64,000 bases of DNA from Pseudidiomarina woesei (GTDB taxonomy: Bacteria; Pseudomonadota; Gammaproteobacteria; Enterobacterales; Alteromonadaceae). Both the position numbers and the translations under genes were made by a program. Below the pieces are notes generated by a model, which was not told where the DNA came from, made no database searches, and saw only the letters and a list, made by a program, of their open reading frames with translations. Positions 51,914 to 60,963 of the stretch are shown here, piece by piece. The stretch lies in assembly GCF_001418345.1 (NCBI RefSeq), contig NZ_LIPW01000002.1, positions 186,001 through 250,000 of the forward strand, in the 5' to 3' direction. Each line of letters starts with the position of its first letter. The stretch's first letter is position 1.

Positions 51914-54592
51914 ATGTCGAGCAACGACAGCTTGAATACGTTAAGTACGCTAGAAGTAAACGGTAAAACCTTTCATTATCACAGCTTACCGAAAGCTGCT
52001 GAGCAATTAAAAAGTATTGGCGACGTTAGCAAGTTGCCGACGTCAATGAAGGTGCTGCTAGAAAACTTACTACGCAATGAAGACGGTAGCACGGTCACCA
52101 AAGACGATATTGAAGCCATTGGTCACTGGCTAAAAGAACGAAAGTCTGACCGCGAAATTCAGTACCGCCCAGCGCGCGTACTGATGCAAGATTTCACCGG
52201 CGTTCCAGCCGTCGTTGATTTAGCCGCCATGCGTGACGCCGTGGCCAAAGCTGGGCAAGACCCAGATCAAATTAACCCATTGTCAGCAGTTGATTTGGTC
52301 ATTGACCACTCGGTTATGGTCGACAAATTTGCCACGCCCGAAGCTTTTAAAGAAAACGTTCGTATAGAAATGGAGCGTAACTTCGAGCGTTACCAGTTTT
52401 TACGTTGGGGCCAAAATGCCTTTGAAAACTTCCGCGTCGTACCACCGGGTACTGGTATTTGCCACCAAGTAAACCTTGAATATTTAGCCAAAGTCGCTTG
52501 GACCAAAGAGCAAGACGGTAAAACCTATGTCATGCCAGACACGCTGGTGGGTACCGATTCGCACACCACCATGATCAACGGCCTTGGTGTATTGGGCTGG
52601 GGTGTTGGCGGTATTGAAGCCGAAGCGGCAATGTTAGGCCAACCGGTGTCAATGCTAATTCCTGAGGTGATTGGTTTTCGTATGACCGGTAAGTTACCTG
52701 AAGGTGTTACCGCAACGGATTTAGTACTTACCGTAACCCAAATGCTACGCAAGCATGGTGTGGTGGGTAAATTTGTCGAGTTCTATGGCCCAGGCCTTGA
52801 TAACCTGCCATTAGCAGACCGTGCCACCATTGGTAATATGGCGCCAGAATACGGTGCAACCTGTGGCTTCTTCCCAGTTGACCAAGAAACCTTGCGCTAC
52901 TTAGAACTGTCTGGTCGCGATCAAGACACCATTGATTTGGTGGAAGCTTATGCAAAAGCTCAAGGCATGTGGCGTGAAACCGGTAACGAGCCAGTGTTTA
53001 CAGATAGTTTAGAACTTGATTTAAGCACTGTAGAAGCATCGTTGGCAGGGCCGAAACGGCCACAAGACCGTGTTGGTATGCCGCAATTAGGAGCAGCCTT
53101 TGATTTGGTGCTAGAAAGCAGCGGTCAAAGTGCCGAAAAAGACAAAGCGGTGAAAGTGAAAGGCAAAGACTACAGTTTGTCACATGGTGATGTAGTTATT
53201 GCAGCAATTACTTCATGTACCAATACCTCGAATCCAAGTGTGCTTATGGCCGCTGGTTTGGTGGCGAAAAAAGCGATTGAAAAAGGCTTAAACCGCAAAC
53301 CTTGGGTGAAGTCGTCGCTGGCGCCTGGTTCAAAGGTTGTGACCGATTACTTAGCCAAAGCCGGATTTACCCAATACCTCGATAAACTAGGCTTTAACCT
53401 TGTAGGGTACGGCTGTACCACCTGTATTGGTAACTCAGGGCCATTACCGGATGAAATTACTGACGCTATTCGCGAGGGGAATCTTACGGTGTCGTCGGTA
53501 CTTTCGGGTAACCGCAACTTTGAAGGCCGTATTCACCAAGACGTGAAAGCCAACTGGTTGGCATCGCCACCCTTAGTGGTTGCCTATGCGTTGGCCGGTA
53601 CAACCCGTATTGATTTGAGCAAAGACCCCTTAGGCGAAGATCAAAACGGCAACCCTGTGTACTTAAAAGACATTTGGCCAAGCAGCAATGAAATTGCTGA
53701 AGCTGTTCAGTTTGTAGACGGTGACATGTTCCGCCGTGAATATGGCGAAGTATTTAAAGGTGATGACGAGTGGCGCGCTATTCCAATTGGTGAGGGTAAA
53801 ACCTACAACTGGAGCGATGACTCAACCTACGTGAAAAACCCGCCATATTTCATTGGTATCGACAAGCCGCTAGCCGGCCTTGGTGATGTCAAAGACGCAC
53901 GGGTGTTGGCGGTATTTGGCGACACCATCACCACCGACCACATTTCGCCGGCCGGTTCTATTAAACCAGATTCGCCAGCGGGTAAATACTTGCAAGAAAA
54001 TGGCGTGGCGGTGAAAGACTTTAACTCGTACGGTTCGCGTCGTGGTAACCACGAAGTGATGATGCGTGGTACTTTTGCCAATATTCGCATTAAAAACCAA
54101 ATGCTAGATGGCGTTGAGGGTGGTTATACCCGACATATACCAAGTGGCAAAGAAATGTCGATTTACGATGCCGCGATGTTGTATCAGAAAGAAGAAACGC
54201 CATTGGTGGTGTTGGCAGGTAAAGAATACGGTACCGGCTCAAGCCGTGACTGGGCTGCAAAAGGCACCACATTGTTAGGCGTAAAAGCGGTTATTGCCGA
54301 GAGCTTTGAGCGTATTCACCGTTCTAACTTAGTGGGCATGGGCGTGTTGCCATTGCAGTTTATGGATGGCGAAGGCGTACAAGCGCACGGCTTAAAAGGC
54401 GATGAACAGATTAGTATTGTTGGCATTGATGACAACTTAAAACCAGGCCAAATGCTAAAAGTTCACGCCAAGAAGGCCGACGGTTCAACGGCTGAGTTTG
54501 AGGTGAAATGCCGCATTGATACTGGTAACGAGCTGGAGTACTACCGTAGCGGCGGCATTTTACATTACGTGTTACGACAAATGCTTAAATAA
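51914..54592 (+). CDS. acnA: Aconitate hydratase A
   Basis: This 892-aa TCA-cycle enzyme isomerises citrate to isocitrate through a [4Fe-4S] cluster. Cluster cysteines are in [10 protein letters not shown] and [71 protein letters not shown] and, in the C-terminal swivel domain, [15 protein letters not shown] and [16 protein letters not shown] are as in E. coli AcnA and iron-regulatory proteins. The start has AAGGAG upstream. The last 8 bp overlap the convergent folM-like gene. Confidence 0.97.
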   Translation: MSSNDSLNTLSTLEVNGKTFHYHSLPKAAEQLKSIGDVSKLPTSMKVLLENLLRNEDGSTVTKDDIEAIGHWLKERKSDREIQYRPARVLMQDFTGVPAVVDLAAMRDAVAKAGQDPDQINPLSAVDLVIDHSVMVDKFATPEAFKENVRIEMERNFERYQFLRWGQNAFENFRVVPPGTGICHQVNLEYLAKVAWTKEQDGKTYVMPDTLVGTDSHTTMINGLGVLGWGVGGIEAEAAMLGQPVSMLIPEVIGFRMTGKLPEGVTATDLVLTVTQMLRKHGVVGKFVEFYGPGLDNLPLADRATIGNMAPEYGATCGFFPVDQETLRYLELSGRDQDTIDLVEAYAKAQGMWRETGNEPVFTDSLELDLSTVEASLAGPKRPQDRVGMPQLGAAFDLVLESSGQSAEKDKAVKVKGKDYSLSHGDVVIAAITSCTNTSNPSVLMAAGLVAKKAIEKGLNRKPWVKSSLAPGSKVVTDYLAKAGFTQYLDKLGFNLVGYGCTTCIGNSGPLPDEITDAIREGNLTVSSVLSGNRNFEGRIHQDVKANWLASPPLVVAYALAGTTRIDLSKDPLGEDQNGNPVYLKDIWPSSNEIAEAVQFVDGDMFRREYGEVFKGDDEWRAIPIGEGKTYNWSDDSTYVKNPPYFIGIDKPLAGLGDVKDARVLAVFGDTITTDHISPAGSIKPDSPAGKYLQENGVAVKDFNSYGSRRGNHEVMMRGTFANIRIKNQMLDGVEGGYTRHIPSGKEMSIYDAAMLYQKEETPLVVLAGKEYGTGSSRDWAAKGTTLLGVKAVIAESFERIHRSNLVGMGVLPLQFMDGEGVQAHGLKGDEQISIVGIDDNLKPGQMLKVHAKKADGSTAEFEVKCRIDTGNELEYYRSGGILHYVLRQMLK

Positions 54593-55295
54593 GCAGGGCG
54601 CGGCCACCGTCGACTTTAATCGACTCGCCGGTGACAAACGGGTTGTCGCGCAAAAAGCGCACCGTGGCGATCATCGGTTCAAGGCCGCCTTCTAGCTTTA
54701 ATGGCGTTTCAGCGAGTACTTTTTGACGGTGCTCGCTGTCGTGCTCAGGCAAAAACAATATTGGCCCTGGCTGGATAGCGTTAACCCGCACCGCTGGGGC
54801 TAATTTTTTGGCGAATGCCAAGGTTAAACTGGCTAAGCCAGCTTTTGCGGCACAGTAGGCCACGTAGTTGGTTGAGGGGCTGTCGACGTAAATATCGGTG
54901 ATATTCACCACACTGCCGTTGGCAACTGCTAATAATGGCTGTAAGTCGCGAATCAACAAATATGGCGCCGCTGTGTGCACGTTTAACACAGTGTTGAGGT
55001 TAGCCAAATCGTCGTCAACAACAGTATTGTCGAAAAAGCACGAGGCGTTGTTCACCAGTAAATCAAGCTGTTGTGTGTGCTGTTTCACCGCGCTAATTAA
55101 CTGCGAAACCTGTTGCAGGTCAGCTAGGTTCGCTTGCACCGCAACCGCGCCGCGCTGCTCAAGCTCGGAAACGCCGTCTTTAGAAGTGTTGTAGTGGGCT
55201 ATCACCTGATAACCATCGTCAAGTAGAGCATGAGCTAGGGCTAAACCAAAGCGCCGACCCGAGCCGGTAATGAAAGCAGTTTTGCTATTAGTCAT
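54585..55295 (-). CDS. folM: Pteridine/dihydromonapterin reductase-like SDR
   Basis: This 236-aa short-chain dehydrogenase has a [12 protein letters not shown] cofactor motif whose RR replaces the usual S-x-G residues, as in FolM and pteridine reductases that use NADPH. NNAS near residue 87 and [20 protein letters not shown] hold the later motifs. In E. coli FolM reduces dihydromonapterin to tetrahydromonapterin. Its start overlaps the end of a FolK-like gene by 8 bp, which strengthens a pterin role. Confidence 0.82.
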   Translation of the reverse strand: MTNSKTAFITGSGRRFGLALAHALLDDGYQVIAHYNTSKDGVSELEQRGAVAVQANLADLQQVSQLISAVKQHTQQLDLLVNNASCFFDNTVVDDDLANLNTVLNVHTAAPYLLIRDLQPLLAVANGSVVNITDIYVDSPSTNYVAYCAAKAGLASLTLAFAKKLAPAVRVNAIQPGPILFLPEHDSEHRQKVLAETPLKLEGGLEPMIATVRFLRDNPFVTGESIKVDGGRALLI

Positions 55296-55704
55296 GACTT
55301 AACTCCATGTCGCGGGAGAGCTCGGTTGCTAATGGGCGCAAACTTTTAATCACCGCGGTTAAATATTCAGGCACTTGCTGCCAACTGTCGTCATACTGTG
55401 CTTCGCCTAAAATATCGATATCCATAGGTCGATCTTTTTGGCTGCTCAACGGGTCGTCACGATCGCGACCGAGATCAATTTCTATTTGATTAAATTGCTG
55501 TTTTAGCTCCCGCGCATTGAGCGGGGTATCAATGAGTAACAGCGCGTTTAAAAACTGCGCTTGGCTTTGCATGGCCACAGGGCGGGTATAAATAGCCCGT
55601 GAATAGTGAGCGTGACCAAGAATTTTAAGCCGCTCTCGTGCTTTGGCAAAGTTTTTCTCGGGCGCAATGTTTGCCCCCATGGTGCATAAAAATAATCGAC
55701 GCAT
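55288..55704 (-). CDS. Short FolK (HPPK)-like protein
   Basis: The 138-aa protein resembles 6-hydroxymethyl-dihydropterin pyrophosphokinase: LFLCTMGANIAPEKNFAKARERL at the N-terminus, YTRPVAMQSQAQFLNALLLIDT, ELKQQFNQIEIDLGRDR, and KDRPMDIDIL with both metal-binding Asp. E. coli FolK has 159 aa; here the region matching its VPHPRLHERDFVLFPL reads VPEYLTAVIKSLRPL, so His115 and Arg121 seem lost. It may be a second, altered HPPK acting with the overlapping FolM. The ATG at 55704 has GGAAA upstream; a frame from 55716 has none. Confidence 0.72.
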   Translation of the reverse strand: MRRLFLCTMGANIAPEKNFAKARERLKILGHAHYSRAIYTRPVAMQSQAQFLNALLLIDTPLNARELKQQFNQIEIDLGRDRDDPLSSQKDRPMDIDILGEAQYDDSWQQVPEYLTAVIKSLRPLATELSRDMELSHD

Positions 55705-55800
55705 AGTGATTTCCATACTGCAATGCTTGTGAGCATACCTTAAGTTGCAATGATTTTCCTCACTTGGTAGCCTAGATACAAAGGGCTACAGGAAGGAATA

Positions 55801-56316
55801 GTGCCAAACCGCGCAAGGTTCGTTATTCACATCTCGCTGTTGTTACTCATCACGCTGTTTGCGCGACCCACGTATGCCTTGTCGCAATCAACGGCTGAAC
55901 CCCCTTACGCACTCAGTGCCCCCGAATTAAGTCGTGAAGGCTACTTTGTACTTAGCGCACAAGCGCAATCATCAGCTCCAGTACAGTCGTTGTGGGTAGA
56001 TTACGCCACCAGTGCTCAGTTTTCTTATGTTAGTCGCTCATACCCATGGTTGGGGCAGGGCGTGCAAGACTTTCAACAAATTACCTTAACCGGATTCACG
56101 TCGGGCGATCATTACTTCCGTTTGCGTAACGCTGCGGGCGATGTGCTTAGTAACGTGGTGCATGTGCGAGTGGATCACTACCCGTTGTGGCAGGCGCTCG
56201 GATTATTCTTTGCGGGTTTAACGGTATTTATTGTTCTGGTGGTGTTGATTATTGGCAACCATCGCGCGGCGTCACGCGCTAAAGTATTGCAATCTAAAGG
56301 TGCCAACCATGAATAA
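55801..56316 (+). CDS. Exported, C-terminally anchored protein of unknown function
   Basis: This 171-aa protein has a signal peptide (about 1-27, ending RPTYALSQ), a periplasmic beta-rich domain of about 100 residues (YALSAPELSREGYFVLSAQ, SGDHYFRLRNAAGDVLSNVVHV) with a fibronectin-type look, and one C-terminal helix (about 132-152) followed by a basic tail. No family was recognised. The start is GTG with GGAAGGA close upstream. It overlaps the SSS symporter start by 8 bp and should be translated together with it, so it may be an accessory of the transporter. Confidence 0.78.
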   Translation: MPNRARFVIHISLLLLITLFARPTYALSQSTAEPPYALSAPELSREGYFVLSAQAQSSAPVQSLWVDYATSAQFSYVSRSYPWLGQGVQDFQQITLTGFTSGDHYFRLRNAAGDVLSNVVHVRVDHYPLWQALGLFFAGLTVFIVLVVLIIGNHRAASRAKVLQSKGANHE

Positions 56317-57736
56317 AGCCACTGATTTTGCGCTCGATAGCACGCTTGGCCTAACCCTAGTTGCCATATTTGGTGTGCTGTGGATAGCTTTTGGCTGGTA
56401 TTTGGGCCGCAAAAACAAGTCACATGAAGACTTTGCCTTAGCTGGCCGCAATGTCGGCTTCGCCTTAGCCGCAGCCACTGCTATGGCCACGTGGGTAACC
56501 AGTAACACCACCTTGGTAGCCCCACAATTAACCTATCAGCTAGGTGTTTGGGGCATGGTCGGCTACTCATTTGCTGCCTTAGGGCTCATTTTATTTGCCC
56601 CCCTTGCAGCGCGAATTAAACGCTTAATGCCCAATGGTTATACATCGGGCGACTTTATTCGATTGCGCTTTGGGCGTGCTGCGTGGTGGGTATTCATGGT
56701 TATTTCGGTGGTGTATGCCATGGGCTGGTTGGTTAGCTTAGGCATGGCTGGCGGTATTTTACTGCAAGCCCTCAGTGGCTTGGACTACCACATTGGCATG
56801 AGCGCAATTTTGCTCATCTGCGTGGGCTATACATTGTTTGGCGGCTTACGCGCCGTTATTGCCACCGATTTTATTCAAGCACTGATTATTATTGTTGGTG
56901 TGGTGGGTATTGCGTGGTTTTTAATCGACACCGTCAGCTTAGAGACTATTCATACAGAGCTCAGCACGGACCATCCGCAGCTACTTGATTTGCTGTTTCC
57001 AGCTGCAGTGATGTTTTTATTCAATAACATTTTCTTTGGTTTGGGTGAGATTTTTCATTCGAACGTGTGGTGGTCACGGGCGCTGGCGTTCAAAGGTAAG
57101 GTCGCCTTTAAAGCCTTTATGTTGGGCGGATTGCTGTGGTTGCCAATTCCTATCGTGACAGGCTTTATTGCGCTTGCTGCACCGCAGTTAGGCATTTTTC
57201 CGCCTACCGCCGACATGGTCGGGCCTATGGTCGCTGCCGAAGTGCTGGGCAAGGTCGGCGCTATTGTGGTGTTTATCGTGGTATTTTCCGCATTAGCGTC
57301 TAGTCTTGACTCATTGTTGGCGGCCACATCTGACCTAGTGACGCGTGATTTTTATCATAAGAAATTACGCCCCGCAGCAAGCGATCAGCAATTATTGCGG
57401 GTTAACCGCTATTGTATAGCCGGCCTTGGCATACTGACTTGGCTGTTATGTCTGCCGCAAATTGCGACCCTAGGCGCATTACTGAATTTTGCCGGCGCCT
57501 TTGTAGCTAGCACTATTTTTCCAATAGTTTTTGGCCTGTACCAACGTCGTTTAACGGGTGGTTATGCGGCTTTAGCAATGGCGGTCGGCACCATGGCAGG
57601 CTTGGTGAGTTATTTTGCAATTGGCTTTTATGTGGCGGCGTTAGTTAGCTGCGTTGTTTCAGCAGTGATATGTGCTGCTGGCCTGTGGCGTAGTCGCACC
57701 TTGTTTAATTGGCAAGACATGCAGGAGCGTGCGTAA
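56309..57736 (+). CDS. Sodium:solute symporter (SSS family)
   Basis: This 475-aa inner-membrane transporter with about 13 helices begins MNKATDFALDSTLGLTLVAIF. SSS signatures are visible in GRKNKSHEDFALAGRNVGFALAAATAMATWV, LCVGYTLFGGLRAVIATDFIQ-type segments, and the sodium-site Ser pair in VFSALASSLDSLLAATSDLVTRDFY. This form is closest to the urea/amino-acid-type (DUR3/PutP-like) members; the substrate is unknown. The ATG at 56309 has AAGG eight bases upstream and overlaps the upstream gene by 8 bp; a longer frame from 56252 lies inside that gene. Confidence 0.9.
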   Translation: MNKATDFALDSTLGLTLVAIFGVLWIAFGWYLGRKNKSHEDFALAGRNVGFALAAATAMATWVTSNTTLVAPQLTYQLGVWGMVGYSFAALGLILFAPLAARIKRLMPNGYTSGDFIRLRFGRAAWWVFMVISVVYAMGWLVSLGMAGGILLQALSGLDYHIGMSAILLICVGYTLFGGLRAVIATDFIQALIIIVGVVGIAWFLIDTVSLETIHTELSTDHPQLLDLLFPAAVMFLFNNIFFGLGEIFHSNVWWSRALAFKGKVAFKAFMLGGLLWLPIPIVTGFIALAAPQLGIFPPTADMVGPMVAAEVLGKVGAIVVFIVVFSALASSLDSLLAATSDLVTRDFYHKKLRPAASDQQLLRVNRYCIAGLGILTWLLCLPQIATLGALLNFAGAFVASTIFPIVFGLYQRRLTGGYAALAMAVGTMAGLVSYFAIGFYVAALVSCVVSAVICAAGLWRSRTLFNWQDMQERA

Positions 57737-57855
57737 TGCTCGGCTTAACTGGTTTTAGTGTGTTGGTCACGGTGTGCTTAATTTTAACGGCTTTAGCGCC
57801 AGTAGTTTTATTGGGGCTATGGTTAAAAGATTTAATTTCTAAACAACTTTGGTAA
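57736..57855 (+). CDS. 39-aa membrane peptide, symporter small accessory type
   Basis: The ATG shares its A with the symporter TAA (TAATG), so translation is coupled. The product begins MLGLTGFSVLVTV, is a single hydrophobic helix, and ends in the charged WLKDLISKQLW. Tiny proteins starting MLGL next to SSS symporter genes are known as symporter small accessory proteins, thought to assist the transporter. It is followed 6 bp later by the carbamoyltransferase gene. Confidence 0.78.
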   Translation: MLGLTGFSVLVTVCLILTALAPVVLLGLWLKDLISKQLW

Positions 57856-57861
57856 CCCATT

Positions 57862-58926
57862 ATGAATGTAAATGACGTTTCGTTTGAACGCGAACGGCCT
57901 GATGTGTATGGCGATGCACACCCAAAAGCGCTGTTACGGGTCATTCAAGAAGACGGTGATTTTTTAGTTAAGTTGGCTAATCAGCACATTGTGTCGGGCG
58001 ATCAATTTGATCAAGACACTATGAAGCAACTGTTTCGCCTAGCGGCAAAAATAGAGAGTAATCCAAAGCGCTTTAGCTCACCGCTGCAAAACAAAATTTT
58101 GATCAGCGCTTTTTATGAGCCGAGTACGCGTACTCGGCTATCGTTTGAAAGCGCCTGGCACCGCTTAGGTGGCGATATTATGTCAATTACAGACCGTTCT
58201 ACCACGGGTATTGCCAAAGGTGAGTGCTTAGCCGATGTGGCTGAAATGTTTAATAATTACGGCGACTGTGTGGTTCTGCGTGACAACAACGAAAGTTCAT
58301 TGTACGAAATGATGGATGCCTTGCGTATTCCCATTATTAACGCCGGTAACGGTGTGGATGAGCACCCAACACAGGCGTTGTCTGACATGTATGCCATTTT
58401 TAAGTGGCGTCCAGAGCTGATTGACCCTGCTAACAATAGCAAAATTCGTATTGGCGTTATTGGGGTACCGAATAAAATGCGCACAGTACGCAGCTTTCTA
58501 AAATGCTTGTCGGTGTTTCCCCATGCGGTTGAAGAACTGGTAATTATTCATGACCAAGCCAGCGCCAAAGAGCTATTTGGTGCAGGCCAGCGTGAAGAAC
58601 TAGAAGCCCGTGGCATAAAAATTAGCACCGCCACTGAGCTTGATGACGTGCTACCACAGTTAGATGTGGTTTACATTAACGCCATATCTTGGGAAGGCGA
58701 CACCTTTAACACCTATGGCAGTGCGTTTCATTTAACCGCTAACTCGCCACTTAAAGACGATGCCATTATTTTGCACCCACTGGCGCGTGGCGAAGAGTTA
58801 TCGACCGATTTAGACCATACCGCACACAACTGGTACTTCAGCCAAGCTCGCGGCGCTGTGTTTCTGCGCATGGCGTTGCTTACTTGTATGGTTGAACGTG
58901 CTGAGCGCGTTATTGACGTGGTATAA
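57862..58926 (+). CDS. Aspartate-carbamoyltransferase-family protein with altered acceptor site
   Basis: This 354-aa two-domain carbamoyltransferase has an N-terminal extension of about 45 residues. The carbamoyl-phosphate site is intact: YEPSTRTRLSFESA, the Lys of GIAKGECLAD (PyrB Lys84), the Arg of VVLRDNN (Arg105), EHPTQALSD (His134, Gln137) and MRTVRSF (Arg167). Aspartate ligands differ: where PyrB has YMTRVQKER (Arg229, Gln231), this protein has YINAISWEG. HPLPR is HPLAR. No pyrI or dihydroorotase gene is adjacent. It lies between a symporter accessory gene and an asparagine-synthetase-like gene. It could be a true ATCase with unusual residues, but a different amine acceptor is more likely. 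Confidence 0.85.
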   Translation: MNVNDVSFERERPDVYGDAHPKALLRVIQEDGDFLVKLANQHIVSGDQFDQDTMKQLFRLAAKIESNPKRFSSPLQNKILISAFYEPSTRTRLSFESAWHRLGGDIMSITDRSTTGIAKGECLADVAEMFNNYGDCVVLRDNNESSLYEMMDALRIPIINAGNGVDEHPTQALSDMYAIFKWRPELIDPANNSKIRIGVIGVPNKMRTVRSFLKCLSVFPHAVEELVIIHDQASAKELFGAGQREELEARGIKISTATELDDVLPQLDVVYINAISWEGDTFNTYGSAFHLTANSPLKDDAIILHPLARGEELSTDLDHTAHNWYFSQARGAVFLRMALLTCMVERAERVIDVV

Positions 58927-58943
58927 CCCGAGGAGTTTGAAGT

Positions 58944-60959
58944 ATGTGTGGAATAGCAGGAATTTTTAATCGCGATGCCAGCCAAGCGCCACAGGCGCAA
59001 ACCTTGGTCAATATGGCTGCCATTATGCATCACCGCGGGCCTGACGGTTTTGGCTACCATGTTATGCCCAACACCGGCGTTGGTTTTAGCCACGCGCGAT
59101 TGTCAATTATTGATTTAAACGAAGACCGCGCTCGCCAGCCATTTTTAAACAAAAACGGCAATTTGTTGCTAGCTCACAACGGTGAATTTTATGACTTTAA
59201 ACGCATTCGTGCAGACTTAACCGCGCAAGGCGCACGCTTTCACAGTAAAAGTGATTCGGAAATTGTTCTGCACTTGTTTGAACGCGTTGGCCTAGAACGT
59301 ACGCTAACCGAACTGCGTGGTGAGTTTGCTTTTGCGCTTTATGATCAAACCGACGACGCTATGTACTTAGTGCGTGACCGGTTTGGTATTAAGCCGCTGT
59401 ATTACGTTGAAACTGACCAAGGCGTGGTATTTGGCTCAGAATTAAAAGTATTGTTTGCGCACCCAAGCGTAAAACGTGAGTTTTCATCAGAAGGTTTGTA
59501 TCACCAGCTTATTCAAGTGATGGTGCCGGGTTCCACCGCATTTGCTGGGGTTAAACAAGTAGCGCCTGGGCATGTGGTAAAAATACAACGCCAAAATGGC
59601 AAGTTAACACTGTCTGAAGACAAATATTGGGACGTTAATTTTCCGCAAGTGCACGAGTATCCGGGCGATGACGTAGACGAGACACAGTATATTGAAGGTG
59701 TGCGCAAACATTTGTTGGAAGCCGTACAACATCGCTTAACCGCCGATGTTCCCGTTGGTTGTTACTTGTCCGGTGGTATTGACTCATGCGCAATATTGGG
59801 GCTGTCAGCGGCTGCCACACAAACCTCAGTGAAAGCTTTTACTATTGGCTTTGACTCAAATGAGTACGATGAAACCCCTATTGCCCAAGAAATGGCTGAA
59901 GCCACGGGCGCCGATCATCACATCATGCGACTCAATGCCGATGATCTGTATGATCATTTTGTGAAAACTATTTGGCACACCGAACGCACTATTTACAACA
60001 CCTTGGGCGTTGCGAAGTATTTAATGAGCCAGCAGGTTAACCAAGTTGGCTATAAAGTAGTGTTGACGGGGGAAGGCTCAGATGAGCTGTTTGCGGGTTA
60101 CCCAGCATTTCGTAAAGACATGTTTTTGCATGGCTTAGACCATTTGCCGGATAGCGAACGTAAGGCGTGGCAAGAGCTGCTAGAGAAAAACAACAAGTTG
60201 TTCAAAGGGGCCATGCTAGCGCGCGAAGAATTTGTCAGCCCCGCGTTTAACGCAAAAATGGGCTTTACCCCAAGCTGTGTGCAGCCGTGGTTGTCGTGCG
60301 GAGATATTGCGCTGCCACTGATTGCCGAAAAACGCCGTGAAAAACTAACCGACTATGACGCCGGTAAAGCCATTGCCGAAACTTTAGACGAAACCATGCT
60401 CAAAGGTCGCCACCCGTTAGACCGTGCTCAGTACGTTTGGATAAAAACCATGTTAGAAGGGCAGATTCTAACGTGGGGCGGTGATCGCGTTGACATGGCG
60501 AACTCGATGGAAGCCCGTCCAGCGTTTTTAGACCATCACTTAGCTGAATATGCGTTTACCGTACCGCCGCATTTGCGTATTAAAGGCAATAAAGAAAAAT
60601 ATGTACTGCGCGAAGCCATGAAAGGCTTATTGCCTGAGACTTTGTACAAACGCGAGAAGTTTGCGTTTATGGCGCCGCCGGCGCATACCGATCCGAAAAA
60701 GTGGCAGGCGGTGCTGAAACTGGCTGAGCAGTTTTTGTCAAAAGAAGCGGTGGAAGAGGCCGGTTTACTCGACTTTGATGCCGTACAAACCACTTTTGCA
60801 CGGCATGAATCCGACACGGTTTCAATTGACGAAAAAGTACAACTTGATGCGGTGATTAACCATATGCTTGGGGTACAAATTCTGCACCACCATTTTGTCA
60901 AAACTGACGTGCCGCAGTTAGCGCAACAGCGTGCCAACGAACTTGGTTGGCACGCCTAA
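58944..60959 (+). CDS. asnB: AsnB-type glutamine-dependent amidotransferase
   Basis: This 671-aa cytosolic enzyme opens with MCGIAGIFN, so Cys2 is the nucleophile of the GATase-2 glutaminase (RGPDGFG and LAHNGEFYD follow). The synthetase half has the ATP motif LSGGIDS and TGEGSDELFAGY, with VDMANSMEARPAFLDH at the substrate side. It activates a carboxylate with ATP and amidates it with ammonia from glutamine, as asparagine synthetase does. It is about 115 residues longer than E. coli AsnB. The GAGGAG site before ATG is strong. It ends the five-gene unit with a carbamoyltransferase; asparagine synthesis or amidation of another compound are both possible. Confidence 0.9.
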   Translation: MCGIAGIFNRDASQAPQAQTLVNMAAIMHHRGPDGFGYHVMPNTGVGFSHARLSIIDLNEDRARQPFLNKNGNLLLAHNGEFYDFKRIRADLTAQGARFHSKSDSEIVLHLFERVGLERTLTELRGEFAFALYDQTDDAMYLVRDRFGIKPLYYVETDQGVVFGSELKVLFAHPSVKREFSSEGLYHQLIQVMVPGSTAFAGVKQVAPGHVVKIQRQNGKLTLSEDKYWDVNFPQVHEYPGDDVDETQYIEGVRKHLLEAVQHRLTADVPVGCYLSGGIDSCAILGLSAAATQTSVKAFTIGFDSNEYDETPIAQEMAEATGADHHIMRLNADDLYDHFVKTIWHTERTIYNTLGVAKYLMSQQVNQVGYKVVLTGEGSDELFAGYPAFRKDMFLHGLDHLPDSERKAWQELLEKNNKLFKGAMLAREEFVSPAFNAKMGFTPSCVQPWLSCGDIALPLIAEKRREKLTDYDAGKAIAETLDETMLKGRHPLDRAQYVWIKTMLEGQILTWGGDRVDMANSMEARPAFLDHHLAEYAFTVPPHLRIKGNKEKYVLREAMKGLLPETLYKREKFAFMAPPAHTDPKKWQAVLKLAEQFLSKEAVEEAGLLDFDAVQTTFARHESDTVSIDEKVQLDAVINHMLGVQILHHHFVKTDVPQLAQQRANELGWHA

Positions 60960-60963
60960 TCGC

